Source of the DNA: Sporosarcina sp. D27 | GTDB lineage: Bacteria > Bacillota > Bacilli > Bacillales_A > Planococcaceae | Reading direction: 5' to 3' | NCBI RefSeq assembly: GCF_000586555.1 | Contig: NZ_AZUC01000058.1 | Span: 25,016-89,015 of the forward strand | DNA: 64,000 nucleotides | Translations under genes and position numbers: made by a program | Shown: in pieces, positions 42,668 to 50,856 of the stretch | Numbering within the stretch: position 1 is the first letter of the stretch | How the letters are laid out: each line of letters opens with the position of its first letter | The notes under the pieces: generated by a model | What the model saw: the letters and a program-made list of their open reading frames with translations, nothing else | Database searches by the model: none | What the model was told of the DNA's origin: nothing

Positions 42668-43268
42668 AGCGATGACAGACTATCTTCTTCAGTATGGTAG
42701 CATCGTCATTTTCATCCTCTTGTTCTTTGGGATTGTCGGCATTCCTTCACCTGAAGAATCGCTGATCTTTTTGATCGGTGTCTTGATTGCGCAACATCAA
42801 CTTCATCTGATTCCATCTTCAATCGCTGCGGTACTGGGCGCATTGACTGGCATGTTGACCGCTTACGCAGGAGGTCGATTCATTGGATACCCACTGTTAC
42901 ACAAAGTCGGGAAATTTATCGGTCTGACACAAGAACGCTGGGGAAAAGCGGAGCAATCGTTTAAACGGAGACGCAAACGCACAGTTTTGTTTGGGTTTTA
43001 TATGCCGGGTATTCGGCAGATCAGTCCATACTTTGCAGGATTGACAGCTATGCCTTTCTTTCAGTTCATCGGGCTGGCTGTTTTTGGAACCATTCTTTGG
43101 GTGGTGCCTTTTCTGATAGCAGGATATGTGCTCGGCCGTTCGTTCCATGTTAATCCAAGTTACGCTTCTCTCGTAGGTCTATTTTTCTTAGTATTGATGA
43201 TCGGCTGGTTCCTTTTTAAAAGAGTGAAGTCGAAAAAGAAAGTGAAAAACTATAAAACACGTACATAG
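42657..43268 (+). CDS. DedA/VTT-family membrane protein
   Basis: 203 residues, five to six membrane segments. Family features: ILLFFGIVGIPSPEESLIFL at the N-terminus, GALTGMLTAYAGGRFIGYPL near 70 and FYMPGIRQISPYFAGLTAMP near 115, which is the conserved arginine-containing re-entrant motif. DedA proteins flip lipid carriers such as undecaprenyl phosphate or phosphatidylethanolamine. The ATG at 42657 has AGGAG 7 nt upstream and lies inside the deacetylase gene (11 bp overlap). Confidence 0.85.
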   Translation: MSIEAMTDYLLQYGSIVIFILLFFGIVGIPSPEESLIFLIGVLIAQHQLHLIPSSIAAVLGALTGMLTAYAGGRFIGYPLLHKVGKFIGLTQERWGKAEQSFKRRRKRTVLFGFYMPGIRQISPYFAGLTAMPFFQFIGLAVFGTILWVVPFLIAGYVLGRSFHVNPSYASLVGLFFLVLMIGWFLFKRVKSKKKVKNYKTRT

Positions 43269-43280
43269 GAGGTGCAAAAG

Positions 43281-44459
43281 ATGAAGAAGGTCTTGTTTTT
43301 TCCGTATTTACAAATGCAATCAGGACATCATCAGGCAGCGGAAGCACTGATGGATTTAGTTCAGCAGCGGTATCCTGACGCTGAAGTGAAAAAAATCGAC
43401 TTGTTGTCGGAAACGAATAAAGTGTTGGAAAAAGTCATTACAACAGGCTATTTGCAATGGATTAAACGAGCACCTCGTCTGTATAGCAAGACATATAAAA
43501 AACTCTATTTTAGCCAAGAGCCACTGGACGAACAGTATATTTGGCATCAACCGCTGTTTTTGCATAAGTTGAAAAAAATGTTGAGAGAGGAGCAGCCAGA
43601 CCTCATTTTCTGTACGCACAGTCTGCCCTCTTGTATGCTCAGTAAACTGAAACTATCCGGCCAATGCCACGTACCGGTCGTTAATGTCTATACGGACTTT
43701 TTCGTTCATGATTACTGGGGACATCGTGGAATCGATGCACATTTCCTGCCAACTTTAGAATCGAAGGAGCAGTTGACGAAGGATCAGAACGTACCTGGAC
43801 AGCTAATTGTCACGGGAATTCCAGTTCACCGAAAGATCAGGCGTCCTGACAGCAGAACGTCCTTGCACGACCCACACCACAAACCTATGATTCTTCTAGC
43901 AGGCGGAAACAGTGGATTAGGATGTCCATCCCGAATGCTTGAAGAACTGGAGCAAGTCGATGATTTTCAATTTGTTGTGCTTTGTGGACACAATGAGCGA
44001 TTGTATCGAAAAATCGAGTCTTGGAACCTCTCCCATATCCAACCGATATCGTACGTAACTTCCCGAGAAGAGATGAATGATCTCTACGAGGCTGCAGACG
44101 CCCTTGTCACAAAACCGGGTGGAGTTACAGTGAGCGAAGCGCTCCGTAAAAGAATCCCGATGTTTATCCATTCTGCATTACCTGGTCAGGAAGAAATGAA
44201 CTTAGAAACCCTGATTCCAAAAGGATTGGTCACACAGCTCACGCCTGGTACTCCGTTAGTTGATCAGCTGCGAGAAATGTTGTCAGACAAGAAACGAATG
44301 GAATCTTGGAAAATTGCGATGGATGCATATTCAGACGAATTGGCTATCCAAACTGACGAACAGTTTGTGAGTGTCATTGAACAATTGCTTGCTCCAAAAG
44401 GGGAAAAAGTACAAGGCAAAGCGCCATCTTTAAAGCGTCGATCGATAACAGTGACGTAA
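43281..44459 (+). CDS. diacylglycerol glucosyltransferase-like (MGDG synthase/UgtP type) glycosyltransferase
   Basis: GT28-family enzyme of 392 residues, membrane-associated. N-terminal MGDG synthase-type domain (SGHHQAAEALMDLVQQRYPD near 17, PDLIFCTHSLPSCMLSKLKL near 105, VVNVYTDFFVHDYW near 135), then the UDP-sugar-binding half with LLAGGNSGLGCPSRML near 205 and the DALVTKPGGVTVSEALRK motif near 275. It probably adds a hexose to diacylglycerol or a related lipid. AGGAGGTG supports the ATG at 43281, 12 bp after the DedA gene. Confidence 0.85.
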   Translation: MKKVLFFPYLQMQSGHHQAAEALMDLVQQRYPDAEVKKIDLLSETNKVLEKVITTGYLQWIKRAPRLYSKTYKKLYFSQEPLDEQYIWHQPLFLHKLKKMLREEQPDLIFCTHSLPSCMLSKLKLSGQCHVPVVNVYTDFFVHDYWGHRGIDAHFLPTLESKEQLTKDQNVPGQLIVTGIPVHRKIRRPDSRTSLHDPHHKPMILLAGGNSGLGCPSRMLEELEQVDDFQFVVLCGHNERLYRKIESWNLSHIQPISYVTSREEMNDLYEAADALVTKPGGVTVSEALRKRIPMFIHSALPGQEEMNLETLIPKGLVTQLTPGTPLVDQLREMLSDKKRMESWKIAMDAYSDELAIQTDEQFVSVIEQLLAPKGEKVQGKAPSLKRRSITVT

Positions 44460-44506
44460 AGACAAGTGCTCCAACAAGTAACGGATCTCATAATACATCG
44501 ATTTTT

Positions 44507-44536
44507 AGCCTGCAAAAAGCATTGCAGGCTTTTTTG
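44507..44536 (+). terminator. terminator of the envelope operon
   Basis: AGCCTGCAA and TTGCAGGCT form a perfect stem with a six-base loop and a run of T. Confidence 0.9.
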
Positions 44537-44704
44537 TTGTCCTTGGTAGTTGATTTGAAGCATAGAGGTGGATGAGAATTCCCTTTTTTGAGTACCAGAG
44601 CTAAAGGGAAGAGACACTTAACGAGCTGAAATATCGGAAAAATGAAAAGACATGTATTTTAACTTTAAAAAAATGTCGTTTGGCAAATATGATAAAGACA
44701 ATGA

Positions 44705-44718
44705 AGTAAGCGATTACA
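44705..44718. promoter_or_regulatory. cre-like site upstream of the 44855 transporter
   Basis: AGTAAGCGATTACA matches TGWAANCGNTNWCA at 13 of 14 positions. It lies about 46 bp upstream of the predicted -35. Confidence 0.55.
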
Positions 44719-44763
44719 AAAATAATAAATACACAGAAAAGTCGAAAGGTGTCGAAAAAACTA

Positions 44764-44792
44764 TTTACATATAAAAATATCGGTGATATATT
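44764..44792 (+). promoter_or_regulatory. predicted promoter of the transporter-amidohydrolase pair
   Basis: TTTACA (44764-44769), 17 bp, TATATT (44787-44792). Confidence 0.6.
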
Positions 44793-44854
44793 GAATATCT
44801 CGCATCTAAAGAATTGCGAAATACTAGAAAAATCACAAAAGGGGGATGAGCCGA

Positions 44855-46027
44855 ATGCTTTCTAATCCACTCATAGCAACTGTACTAGTACTTTCATTAA
44901 TTGCCCTCGGCGAATGGTTATCCATTGTCTCCAGAGCACGAATCCCGATGTTGCTTACAGCAATGGTCGGATTCCTAGTTCTCACTTGGACTGGAATATT
45001 CCCGAAAGATATTTTAGAAGTCTCCCAATTCGCTGCACTCGGTGCTATTTTAATTGGACCGGCGATTGTACATATGGGAACGATGATTCCATTTTCACTT
45101 GTGAAGTCGCAGTACAAGGCGGTCCTTATTGCCCTTGGCGGTGTAATTGTCTCAGGAATCTTAATTTTACTCATCGTTCCATTGATTTTTGATTATCCTA
45201 CAGCGGTTGCAGGGGTGGGGCCAGTTAGTGGCGGCATCATTGCCCTTCTTGTAACTTCAGAGAAATTGAAAGAACTCGGATTGACGTCAATTGTCATCAT
45301 TCCTGCGCTAGTCGTGGCTTTTCAAGGTGTTGTCGGAATGCCGCTTGCAATGCATTTCATGAAGAAATATGCAGGAGTCATCCAAGGTCAAATCGACGAT
45401 GGTTCTTTTGTTTCAATGGCGGGTGAGTCTATGGAGACAGAAGAGGCAAAAGTTGTACAGAAGAAGAAAAGTCCTTTACGCACGAGTGCTGTTCTTAAAT
45501 TATTCTTCGTTTTTGCTGGAGCAGCAATCGGAGTAGCGCTTGGTACTGTCACACCTATCCACTACACACTTTGGTGCTTATTGATTGGGATTGTGGGCTT
45601 GAAATTAGGCGTATTTGAATCGAGCGAACTGGAACGTGCAAATTCATTCACGATTACAATGATTGGCATCATCTTTGTCGTCATCGGTTCAATGGCTGGC
45701 GTGACACCAGGTCAGGTGATTGAGAATTTACCGGCGATTATTACTATCCTTGCAATAGGAAGTATCGGGATCTCAATTGGTGGATATCTCACCGCAAAAC
45801 TTGTCAAATGGCACCCTTACAAAGGAATGCCTGTCGCTCTTACAGCATTGTTCGGTTTCCCTGGAGACTATATCCTCTGTGAAGAAGTGAGCCGGAGCTG
45901 TGCACGAGACGAGAAAGAAGAAAAAGTGATTTTCAATGAATTGCTAGCACCAATGGTTATCGGTGGGTTTACGACAGTCACTGTTGCATCCGTAGTCATT
46001 GCGGGAATCTTGATCAAAACATTATAA
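44855..46027 (+). CDS. membrane transporter of unassigned specificity
   Basis: 390 residues, about ten to eleven membrane helices in two halves. Repeat-like signatures IVHMGTMIPFSLVKSQYKAV near residue 75 and VAGVGPVSGGIIALLVTSEK near 125 in the first half, and GMPVALTALFGFPGDYILCE near 335 in the second, recall the inverted-repeat architecture of glutamate- or citrate-type carriers. I cannot place it in a named family with certainty. The ATG at 44855 is 9 nt after GGGGG; an in-frame ATG at 44846 overlaps that site. It is followed 15 bp later by an amidohydrolase, so it most likely imports that enzyme's substrate. Confidence 0.75.
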   Translation: MLSNPLIATVLVLSLIALGEWLSIVSRARIPMLLTAMVGFLVLTWTGIFPKDILEVSQFAALGAILIGPAIVHMGTMIPFSLVKSQYKAVLIALGGVIVSGILILLIVPLIFDYPTAVAGVGPVSGGIIALLVTSEKLKELGLTSIVIIPALVVAFQGVVGMPLAMHFMKKYAGVIQGQIDDGSFVSMAGESMETEEAKVVQKKKSPLRTSAVLKLFFVFAGAAIGVALGTVTPIHYTLWCLLIGIVGLKLGVFESSELERANSFTITMIGIIFVVIGSMAGVTPGQVIENLPAIITILAIGSIGISIGGYLTAKLVKWHPYKGMPVALTALFGFPGDYILCEEVSRSCARDEKEEKVIFNELLAPMVIGGFTTVTVASVVIAGILIKTL

Positions 46028-46042
46028 AATGGAGGGTTTTTC

Positions 46043-47284
46043 ATGACACAAACAATTATTAAAAATGGACTACTTATAGACGGAACAGGTGCAGAACCAA
46101 CAAAAGATAAAATTGTCGTCGTATCCGGAAATCGGATTGACTACGTTGGGGATGAAAAAGGATATAAACCAACTGGTAATGAGAAGGAAATTGATGCGCA
46201 AGGCGGCGCAATCGTTCCAGGATTCATCGATACGCATGTGCATATGATGATGGAGTATTCACCAGTCTCAGAGCGTCTTGCTACACCGTTTTCGTTCATG
46301 TATTACCAAGCTGCAGAGTACTTAAAAACTACGTTGCACGCGGGCGTCACATCTGTTCGGGATGCACTTGGTACGGATCTTGGAGTGAAAAAGGCAGTGG
46401 AAGATGGTTTGATTTCAGGACCACGAATGCAATTGAGTATTAACGCATTGACGACTACAGGTGGTCACGGAGATGGTTATACGGTTTCAGGGAAAACAGT
46501 GGACTTGCTTGCTTCAGAATATCCGGGCATGCCGAACGGAATGTGTGACGGTGTTGAAGAAGTGCGTAAGAAAACGCGTGAAATGCTACGTGCAGGTGCT
46601 GAAGTCATTAAAGTCCATGCGACAGGCGGAGTGTTGAGTGCGACGGATCATCCGGAATTTACACAGTTTTCATTGGAAGAGCTGAAAGTTATTGTAGAAG
46701 AAGGGAAGTTCCGCAAAAACACACGCGTCATGGCACACGCTCAAGGTGCAGAAGGGATTAAAAACGCAGTACGTGCAGGCATTCACTCAATCGAGCATGG
46801 GATTTTCATTGACGATGAAGCCATTGACCTTATGATTGAAAATGGAACGTATCTTGTGCCGACATTACTAGCTCCTGTTGCGGTTCTTGAAACAGCAGAT
46901 GCAACTGGGATGCCAGCAAGCGCGGTTCAAAAGTCGAAAGAAGTCATCGATCATCATGTTGAGAGTTTCACGAAAGCATACAAAGCCGGAGTGAAAATCG
47001 CGATGGGGACTGACGCTGGTGTATTCAAACACGGTACGAACTTGCGTGAACTTGAACTCATGTGCAACGCAGGGATGACACCGATGGATGCAATTGTAGC
47101 ATCTACGAAAACTGCGGCGGAATGTCTCGGTTGGGAAGAAAACGTCGGCACAATTGAAACAGGCAAATTTGCCGACATTGTCATTACTAAAGGTAATCCG
47201 TTAGAAGATATTAAGTCGTTAGCAAATCATGATACGATTCAAGTTGTTATCAAAGACGGTAAGATCGAAAAAGATATTCGATAA
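46043..47284 (+). CDS. metal-dependent amidohydrolase (prolidase/imidazolonepropionase-like)
   Basis: 413 residues, cytosolic binuclear-metal TIM barrel. Metal-site motifs in order: FIDTHVHMMM (about 58-67), EVIKVHATGGVLS with a carboxylated-lysine candidate near 190, RVMAHAQGAEGI near 230, IHSIEHGIF near 252 and MGTDAGVF near 325. The set matches the Xaa-Pro dipeptidase/'Sgx9260-like' subgroup of the amidohydrolase superfamily, which cleaves N-acyl or dipeptide-like amides. AATGGAGGG supports the ATG. It forms an operon with the upstream transporter and ends at a terminator. Exact substrate unknown. Confidence 0.88.
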   Translation: MTQTIIKNGLLIDGTGAEPTKDKIVVVSGNRIDYVGDEKGYKPTGNEKEIDAQGGAIVPGFIDTHVHMMMEYSPVSERLATPFSFMYYQAAEYLKTTLHAGVTSVRDALGTDLGVKKAVEDGLISGPRMQLSINALTTTGGHGDGYTVSGKTVDLLASEYPGMPNGMCDGVEEVRKKTREMLRAGAEVIKVHATGGVLSATDHPEFTQFSLEELKVIVEEGKFRKNTRVMAHAQGAEGIKNAVRAGIHSIEHGIFIDDEAIDLMIENGTYLVPTLLAPVAVLETADATGMPASAVQKSKEVIDHHVESFTKAYKAGVKIAMGTDAGVFKHGTNLRELELMCNAGMTPMDAIVASTKTAAECLGWEENVGTIETGKFADIVITKGNPLEDIKSLANHDTIQVVIKDGKIEKDIR

Positions 47285-47296
47285 TTTCTATATGTG

Positions 47297-47342
47297 AAAA
47301 GGCTATCCCAGAAGGTCAATGACTCTTCAGGATAGCCTTTTT
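47297..47342 (+). terminator. terminator of the transporter-amidohydrolase operon
   Basis: AAAAGGCTATCC pairs with GGATAGCCTTTTT across a 21 nt loop. Confidence 0.82.
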
Positions 47343-47535
47343 AGCATTTCATGAATTAGAAATGAAACGGTGTTGATTTACGTTTCAGGTGGACGGGGCG
47401 GACAGGATGTAGGTCATGCAACCGGTGTGGCAGCAAGCCGCGAACTTAGGTCGTTTTCAATAGTATTCCTTCCGAAGTCAACACCCTTCACTTCAATCAA
47501 CGTGACTTCTTACTATATAGTTTTGAAATTCCTTT

Positions 47536-47565
47536 CAACACAGTTCATCTAGATGAACTGTGTTG
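47536..47565. repeat. 30 bp perfect palindrome
   Basis: CAACACAGTTCATCT is followed directly by its exact reverse complement. It sits in the gap between two convergent genes (47285-47630) without a T tract. A weaker GGCTG/CAGCC-TTTTT hairpin lies just after it (to about 47625). The remainder of this gap shows nothing I can support. Confidence 0.8.
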
Positions 47566-47630
47566 TCAAAAGAATTGGCTGCCGAAGGGATCAGTTTCTA
47601 CTGACAATCTTGACAGCCTTTTTCAACCAG

Positions 47631-48782
47631 TCACGCACTAGGTATCGGATGAGTCGTATCAACTTCAGTAATACGTTCAGAACTTATCAATACCTTGCTC
47701 AGTTTATCCCGATCCACTTCGTATCCAATTCCATCTCCAGAAGGAACTTGAATGATTCCGTGATCCATTACAATTTCTGGTGTCACGATATCTTCTTTCC
47801 AATAATGTGCTGACGGCGCTGTGTCTCCTGGAATCGTGAAGTTTTTTAACGTAGTCAGCTGGATGTTGTGCGCACGTCCAACCCCTGTTTCTAGCATGCC
47901 ACCACACCAAACAGGGATGTCGTGTTCCATACATAAATCATGAATACGCTTTGCTTCATATAAGCCACCGACGCGTCCAATCTTAATGTTAATGATTTTG
48001 CAGCTGCCTAATTCAATTGCCTTACGCGCATCGTCAAGTGAGTGAACGCTCTCGTCCAAACAGACAGGAGTTGTGAGTTCTTGTTGCAAGAGCCGGTGAT
48101 CCACAATGTCGTCATGGCTTAGAGGTTGTTCAATCATCATAAGATTCAGTGAATCCAACTCTTTTAAGTGGTTAATATCTTTAAGTGTATAAGCTGAGTT
48201 TGCATCCGCCATCAAAGGAATAGTTGGAAACGCATCGCGAACAGCTTTTAGATACTCTATGTCTGCTCCGGGCTTAATCTTTACTTTGATTTTTTTAAAA
48301 CCTTCATCAACAAACTCTCGAACCTTTTCAACTAATTTAGCAGGAGTATCTTGAATGCCAATACTTTTACCCACCGCAATTTCTGTTTGTGTTCCACCAA
48401 GTAAGTTTGCAATGGAGGTATGATTTTTCTTAGCGAATACATCCCAAATTGCAGTCTCAATCGCCGCTTTAGCAATATTATTTCTTCTAACAAATGACAG
48501 CATATCGTGTACAACGTTAGGATGAGAAATCTCGTTCTTCAACAAACGGGGGATAAGAAATTCTTTTAGCATATAAACGGTTGTAGCGGTGGTTTCTTCA
48601 TTATAATAAGGCTCATTACTTGTAACGGTTTCTCCCCAGCCGGATACTCCTGTTTCGTCTACTACTTCGACTAGGCAAACATCTTTTTGCTCCATTGTTC
48701 CAAAACTCGTTGTAAATGGGGCAATTAGCGATACCTCCGTATGGTGGAGGATTACCTCTTTAATATGGATGGATTGCATCAT
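47631..48782 (-). CDS. N-acylamino-acid racemase / o-succinylbenzoate synthase-like enolase-superfamily enzyme
   Basis: 383 residues. N-terminal capping domain (residues 1-125, APFTTSFGTMEQKDVCLVEV) and (beta/alpha)7 barrel with the catalytic pair of lysines in KKIKVKIKPG (about 163-172) and VCLDESVHS/INIKIGRVGG (about 240-270). Metal ligands lie in MADANSAYTL, MMIEQPLSHDD and LDES. This is the menC/NSAR subgroup of low-GC Gram-positives. The neighbouring M20 N-acyl hydrolase (4 bp overlap) and the lack of men genes favour racemisation of N-acyl amino acids over menaquinone synthesis. Two ATG codons (48782, 48779) follow AGGAGG; the second has better spacing. Confidence 0.87.
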   Translation of the reverse strand: MMQSIHIKEVILHHTEVSLIAPFTTSFGTMEQKDVCLVEVVDETGVSGWGETVTSNEPYYNEETTATTVYMLKEFLIPRLLKNEISHPNVVHDMLSFVRRNNIAKAAIETAIWDVFAKKNHTSIANLLGGTQTEIAVGKSIGIQDTPAKLVEKVREFVDEGFKKIKVKIKPGADIEYLKAVRDAFPTIPLMADANSAYTLKDINHLKELDSLNLMMIEQPLSHDDIVDHRLLQQELTTPVCLDESVHSLDDARKAIELGSCKIINIKIGRVGGLYEAKRIHDLCMEHDIPVWCGGMLETGVGRAHNIQLTTLKNFTIPGDTAPSAHYWKEDIVTPEIVMDHGIIQVPSGDGIGYEVDRDKLSKVLISSERITEVDTTHPIPSA

Positions 48783-49912
48783 TCAACTCCTCCTTCAGCA
48801 TGTAATTTGACAATGGTCGTCAAAATATCAATGCCGTTGTACATCGCATCTCTATCAAATGTCATATTTGGGTGATGAAGACCGGGCGATAAATTACAAC
48901 CTAGCCCAATCATCGTAGCTTTTAGATGCGGCTTTTTAATGGTGTAAAAGTGGAAATCGTCTCCACCGGGTGTAAGAATGGGCTCTACAGTATTTTCTTT
49001 ACCGAGACTCATTTCAATTGCACGCTGCGCGACTTTTTGTGCATCAGCGTCTACGCATGCTGCTGCAATTCCATGTTCTTCCGTGATTTTTACGCTAGAT
49101 TCAAACAACTTATTTGCAGAGTCGATAACTGCGTATACTTTCTTTTGTAACTCTTCCATTAGTTCGTTCGTTTGAGCACGAATGTCGATTGCTAATGAGG
49201 CGTTACCGGGAATGATATTTGTATTCTGTCCTCCTGCTTGGAAGCGAGTGACTTTTGCTGAATGTGGAATTGTAGGATTTAGATAGATCGTATGAATGGC
49301 GTTCACTAAGTACGTTCCTACCTCTATCGAATTCGAATTTAAATGTGGACGTGCTCCGTGTGCGTCATCCCCACGTATTTCTAATTCTATAGAACCAGTC
49401 GCGCCATGAATAATAGCTGGCGCCGCTTTCCCGTTTTCTGTTTCTTGGAATGGACGCAAATGGATTCCGTAATAATAATCCACGTCATCCACGACACCGT
49501 GATCGACAAGTTTCAACGCTCCGGCGCCGACTTCCTCAGCGGGCTGGAATATGAAGCGGACGCCCACATTTTTAAGTAATTCGGGAGTGTCTTTCAGTTT
49601 CCAAAGTACCCCTAGCACCATCGTCATATGGGCGTCATGACCACATGAGTGATTCGCCTGAAGGTTTCCATCAACTTCTTGCCATAATGCATCCATATCC
49701 GCTCTTAAAGCGATGATTGGATTCCCTTCATCAAAATTCCCAATATCCCCAATAACTCCTGTGCAATCCTCGAAGGCACGAACTTTGCAGCCAGCTTCTT
49801 CGAGTTTTTGTTTGACAAATTCTGTCGTCTTAATCTCTTTCCAGCTCAATTCAGGATTAGCATGTAAGTGCGCGAACGTTTCGGATACTTTCTCTTTGCT
49901 GAATGCGGTCAT
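48779..49912 (-). CDS. M20-family amidohydrolase / N-acyl-L-amino acid deacylase
   Basis: 377-residue zinc-dependent hydrolase of the M20D group (IAA-amino acid hydrolase/hippuricase-like). Motifs: LHANPELSWKE near 15, ALRADMDALWQEV near 68, ANHSCGHDAHMTMVLG near 85 with metal-binding Cys-His, FIFQPAEEVGAGALKLVDHG near 123, and C-terminal LTPGGDDFHFY near 315 followed by HHPNMTFDRDAM. The ATG at 49912 has AAGGGAG 7 nt upstream. It overlaps the racemase gene and follows an RpiR regulator. With the racemase it could turn N-acyl D- and L-amino acids into free L-amino acids. Confidence 0.9.
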   Translation of the reverse strand: MTAFSKEKVSETFAHLHANPELSWKEIKTTEFVKQKLEEAGCKVRAFEDCTGVIGDIGNFDEGNPIIALRADMDALWQEVDGNLQANHSCGHDAHMTMVLGVLWKLKDTPELLKNVGVRFIFQPAEEVGAGALKLVDHGVVDDVDYYYGIHLRPFQETENGKAAPAIIHGATGSIELEIRGDDAHGARPHLNSNSIEVGTYLVNAIHTIYLNPTIPHSAKVTRFQAGGQNTNIIPGNASLAIDIRAQTNELMEELQKKVYAVIDSANKLFESSVKITEEHGIAAACVDADAQKVAQRAIEMSLGKENTVEPILTPGGDDFHFYTIKKPHLKATMIGLGCNLSPGLHHPNMTFDRDAMYNGIDILTTIVKLHAEGGVE

Positions 49913-49926
49913 GTTAAAACTCCCTT

Positions 49927-50742
49927 TCAATTGTTATCAGTGTCTTCATTGATGAAATAATTACTCGTCGGGTTTACAAAGCTTAACTTTCCAGTTTTCT
50001 TGGCAATATGAAGAAGGATGCTATTCAAAAACGAAAATGTCACAGGTCCTTTTTCCAAAACCGATTTCTGAGAAATTGGTATGACGAGGGTATAATCTGC
50101 AAACTCATTGGCGGGGCTCACGAGGGAATCCGTAATGATAATAACGGTGTTCTCCCGTTCCTTCGCTTCCTTTGCTAATCGAATTGACCCGAGCGCGTAA
50201 CGATAAAATGAAAAAAGAACGACACAATTCCCTCTACCAGAAGTAGAGATGCCAATTTCAGTTTCTGGGTGATACAACGATGTATTACCTAGTAAACTGT
50301 TAAGCAAAAATGTGAACCAATGTGCATAAGCATAAGATTGATAATAACCTACGACTTTTATAGATGTAGACGTAGAAAGATGGTCCACAACGGCTTCTGT
50401 AGTTTTCCAGTCTAGCTGGTTGGCGATTTGAGCAATATTTTTACTATCGCTTTCCATCACACCAGAATAAGGGTCGGAAACAGTTGTGGATTCGACTCCG
50501 TTTGGGGGCGTGAGCGACAAAAGACTTCTCTGAATTTCGGTCTGTAACGTACCAAACCCTGGATAACCAATTGATTTTGCGAACCGGATAATCATCGTTT
50601 CACTTACGTCAATTAGGCTTGCAATCTTTTTTGCTGGATGCGTAGCAAACATAATGGGATTGATTAATAAAGCGTCAGCGACCTTTTTCAACCCTGATGT
50701 TAAATTGGGATAGGCAGCTTTTGTTTTTCCGATAAAGTCCAT
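49927..50742 (-). CDS. RpiR-family transcriptional regulator
   Basis: 271 residues with an N-terminal HTH_6 domain (LKKVADALLINPIMFATHPA, then LIDVSETMIIRFAKSIGYPG, residues about 15-70) and a C-terminal SIS fold (KVVGYYQSYAYAHWFTFLL near 125, NCVVLFSFYRYALGSIRLAK near 170, VIIITDSLVSPANEFADYTL near 200). SIS domains usually bind phosphosugars, but here the context is N-acyl amino acids. The ATG at 50742 has TTGGAGAG; an upstream TTG frame is less likely. It is first gene of the minus operon and divergent from the YfcC-type transporter, with a strong inverted repeat between them. Confidence 0.9.
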   Translation of the reverse strand: MDFIGKTKAAYPNLTSGLKKVADALLINPIMFATHPAKKIASLIDVSETMIIRFAKSIGYPGFGTLQTEIQRSLLSLTPPNGVESTTVSDPYSGVMESDSKNIAQIANQLDWKTTEAVVDHLSTSTSIKVVGYYQSYAYAHWFTFLLNSLLGNTSLYHPETEIGISTSGRGNCVVLFSFYRYALGSIRLAKEAKERENTVIIITDSLVSPANEFADYTLVIPISQKSVLEKGPVTFSFLNSILLHIAKKTGKLSFVNPTSNYFINEDTDNN

Positions 50743-50768
50743 TAACTCTCCAACTTTCGAATGAATCT

Positions 50769-50798
50769 TATAATTTATTATTGTCAAAATAAATTATA
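50769..50798. promoter_or_regulatory. candidate RpiR operator (11 bp inverted repeat)
   Basis: TATAATTTATT (50769-50779) and AATAAATTATA (50788-50798) are exact reverse complements 8 bp apart. The repeat overlaps the -35 of the YfcC-gene promoter and sits 27 bp from the RpiR start, so it could control both directions. Confidence 0.6.
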
Positions 50799-50809
50799 GG
50801 CTTTACTAT
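50781..50809 (+). promoter_or_regulatory. predicted promoter of the YfcC-type gene
   Basis: TTGTCA (50781-50786), 17 bp, TACTAT (50804-50809). Confidence 0.65.
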
Positions 50810-50856
50810 AGTGTTAGTCAACGAAATGTTACGACAATTCAGAATGGGGTGTTTTG

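Noticed and set aside
47370..47813. Small plus-strand frames between the amidohydrolase and racemase genes
   Set aside because: No ribosome binding sites, and they run into the antisense of the racemase gene or across the palindrome; no coding character.
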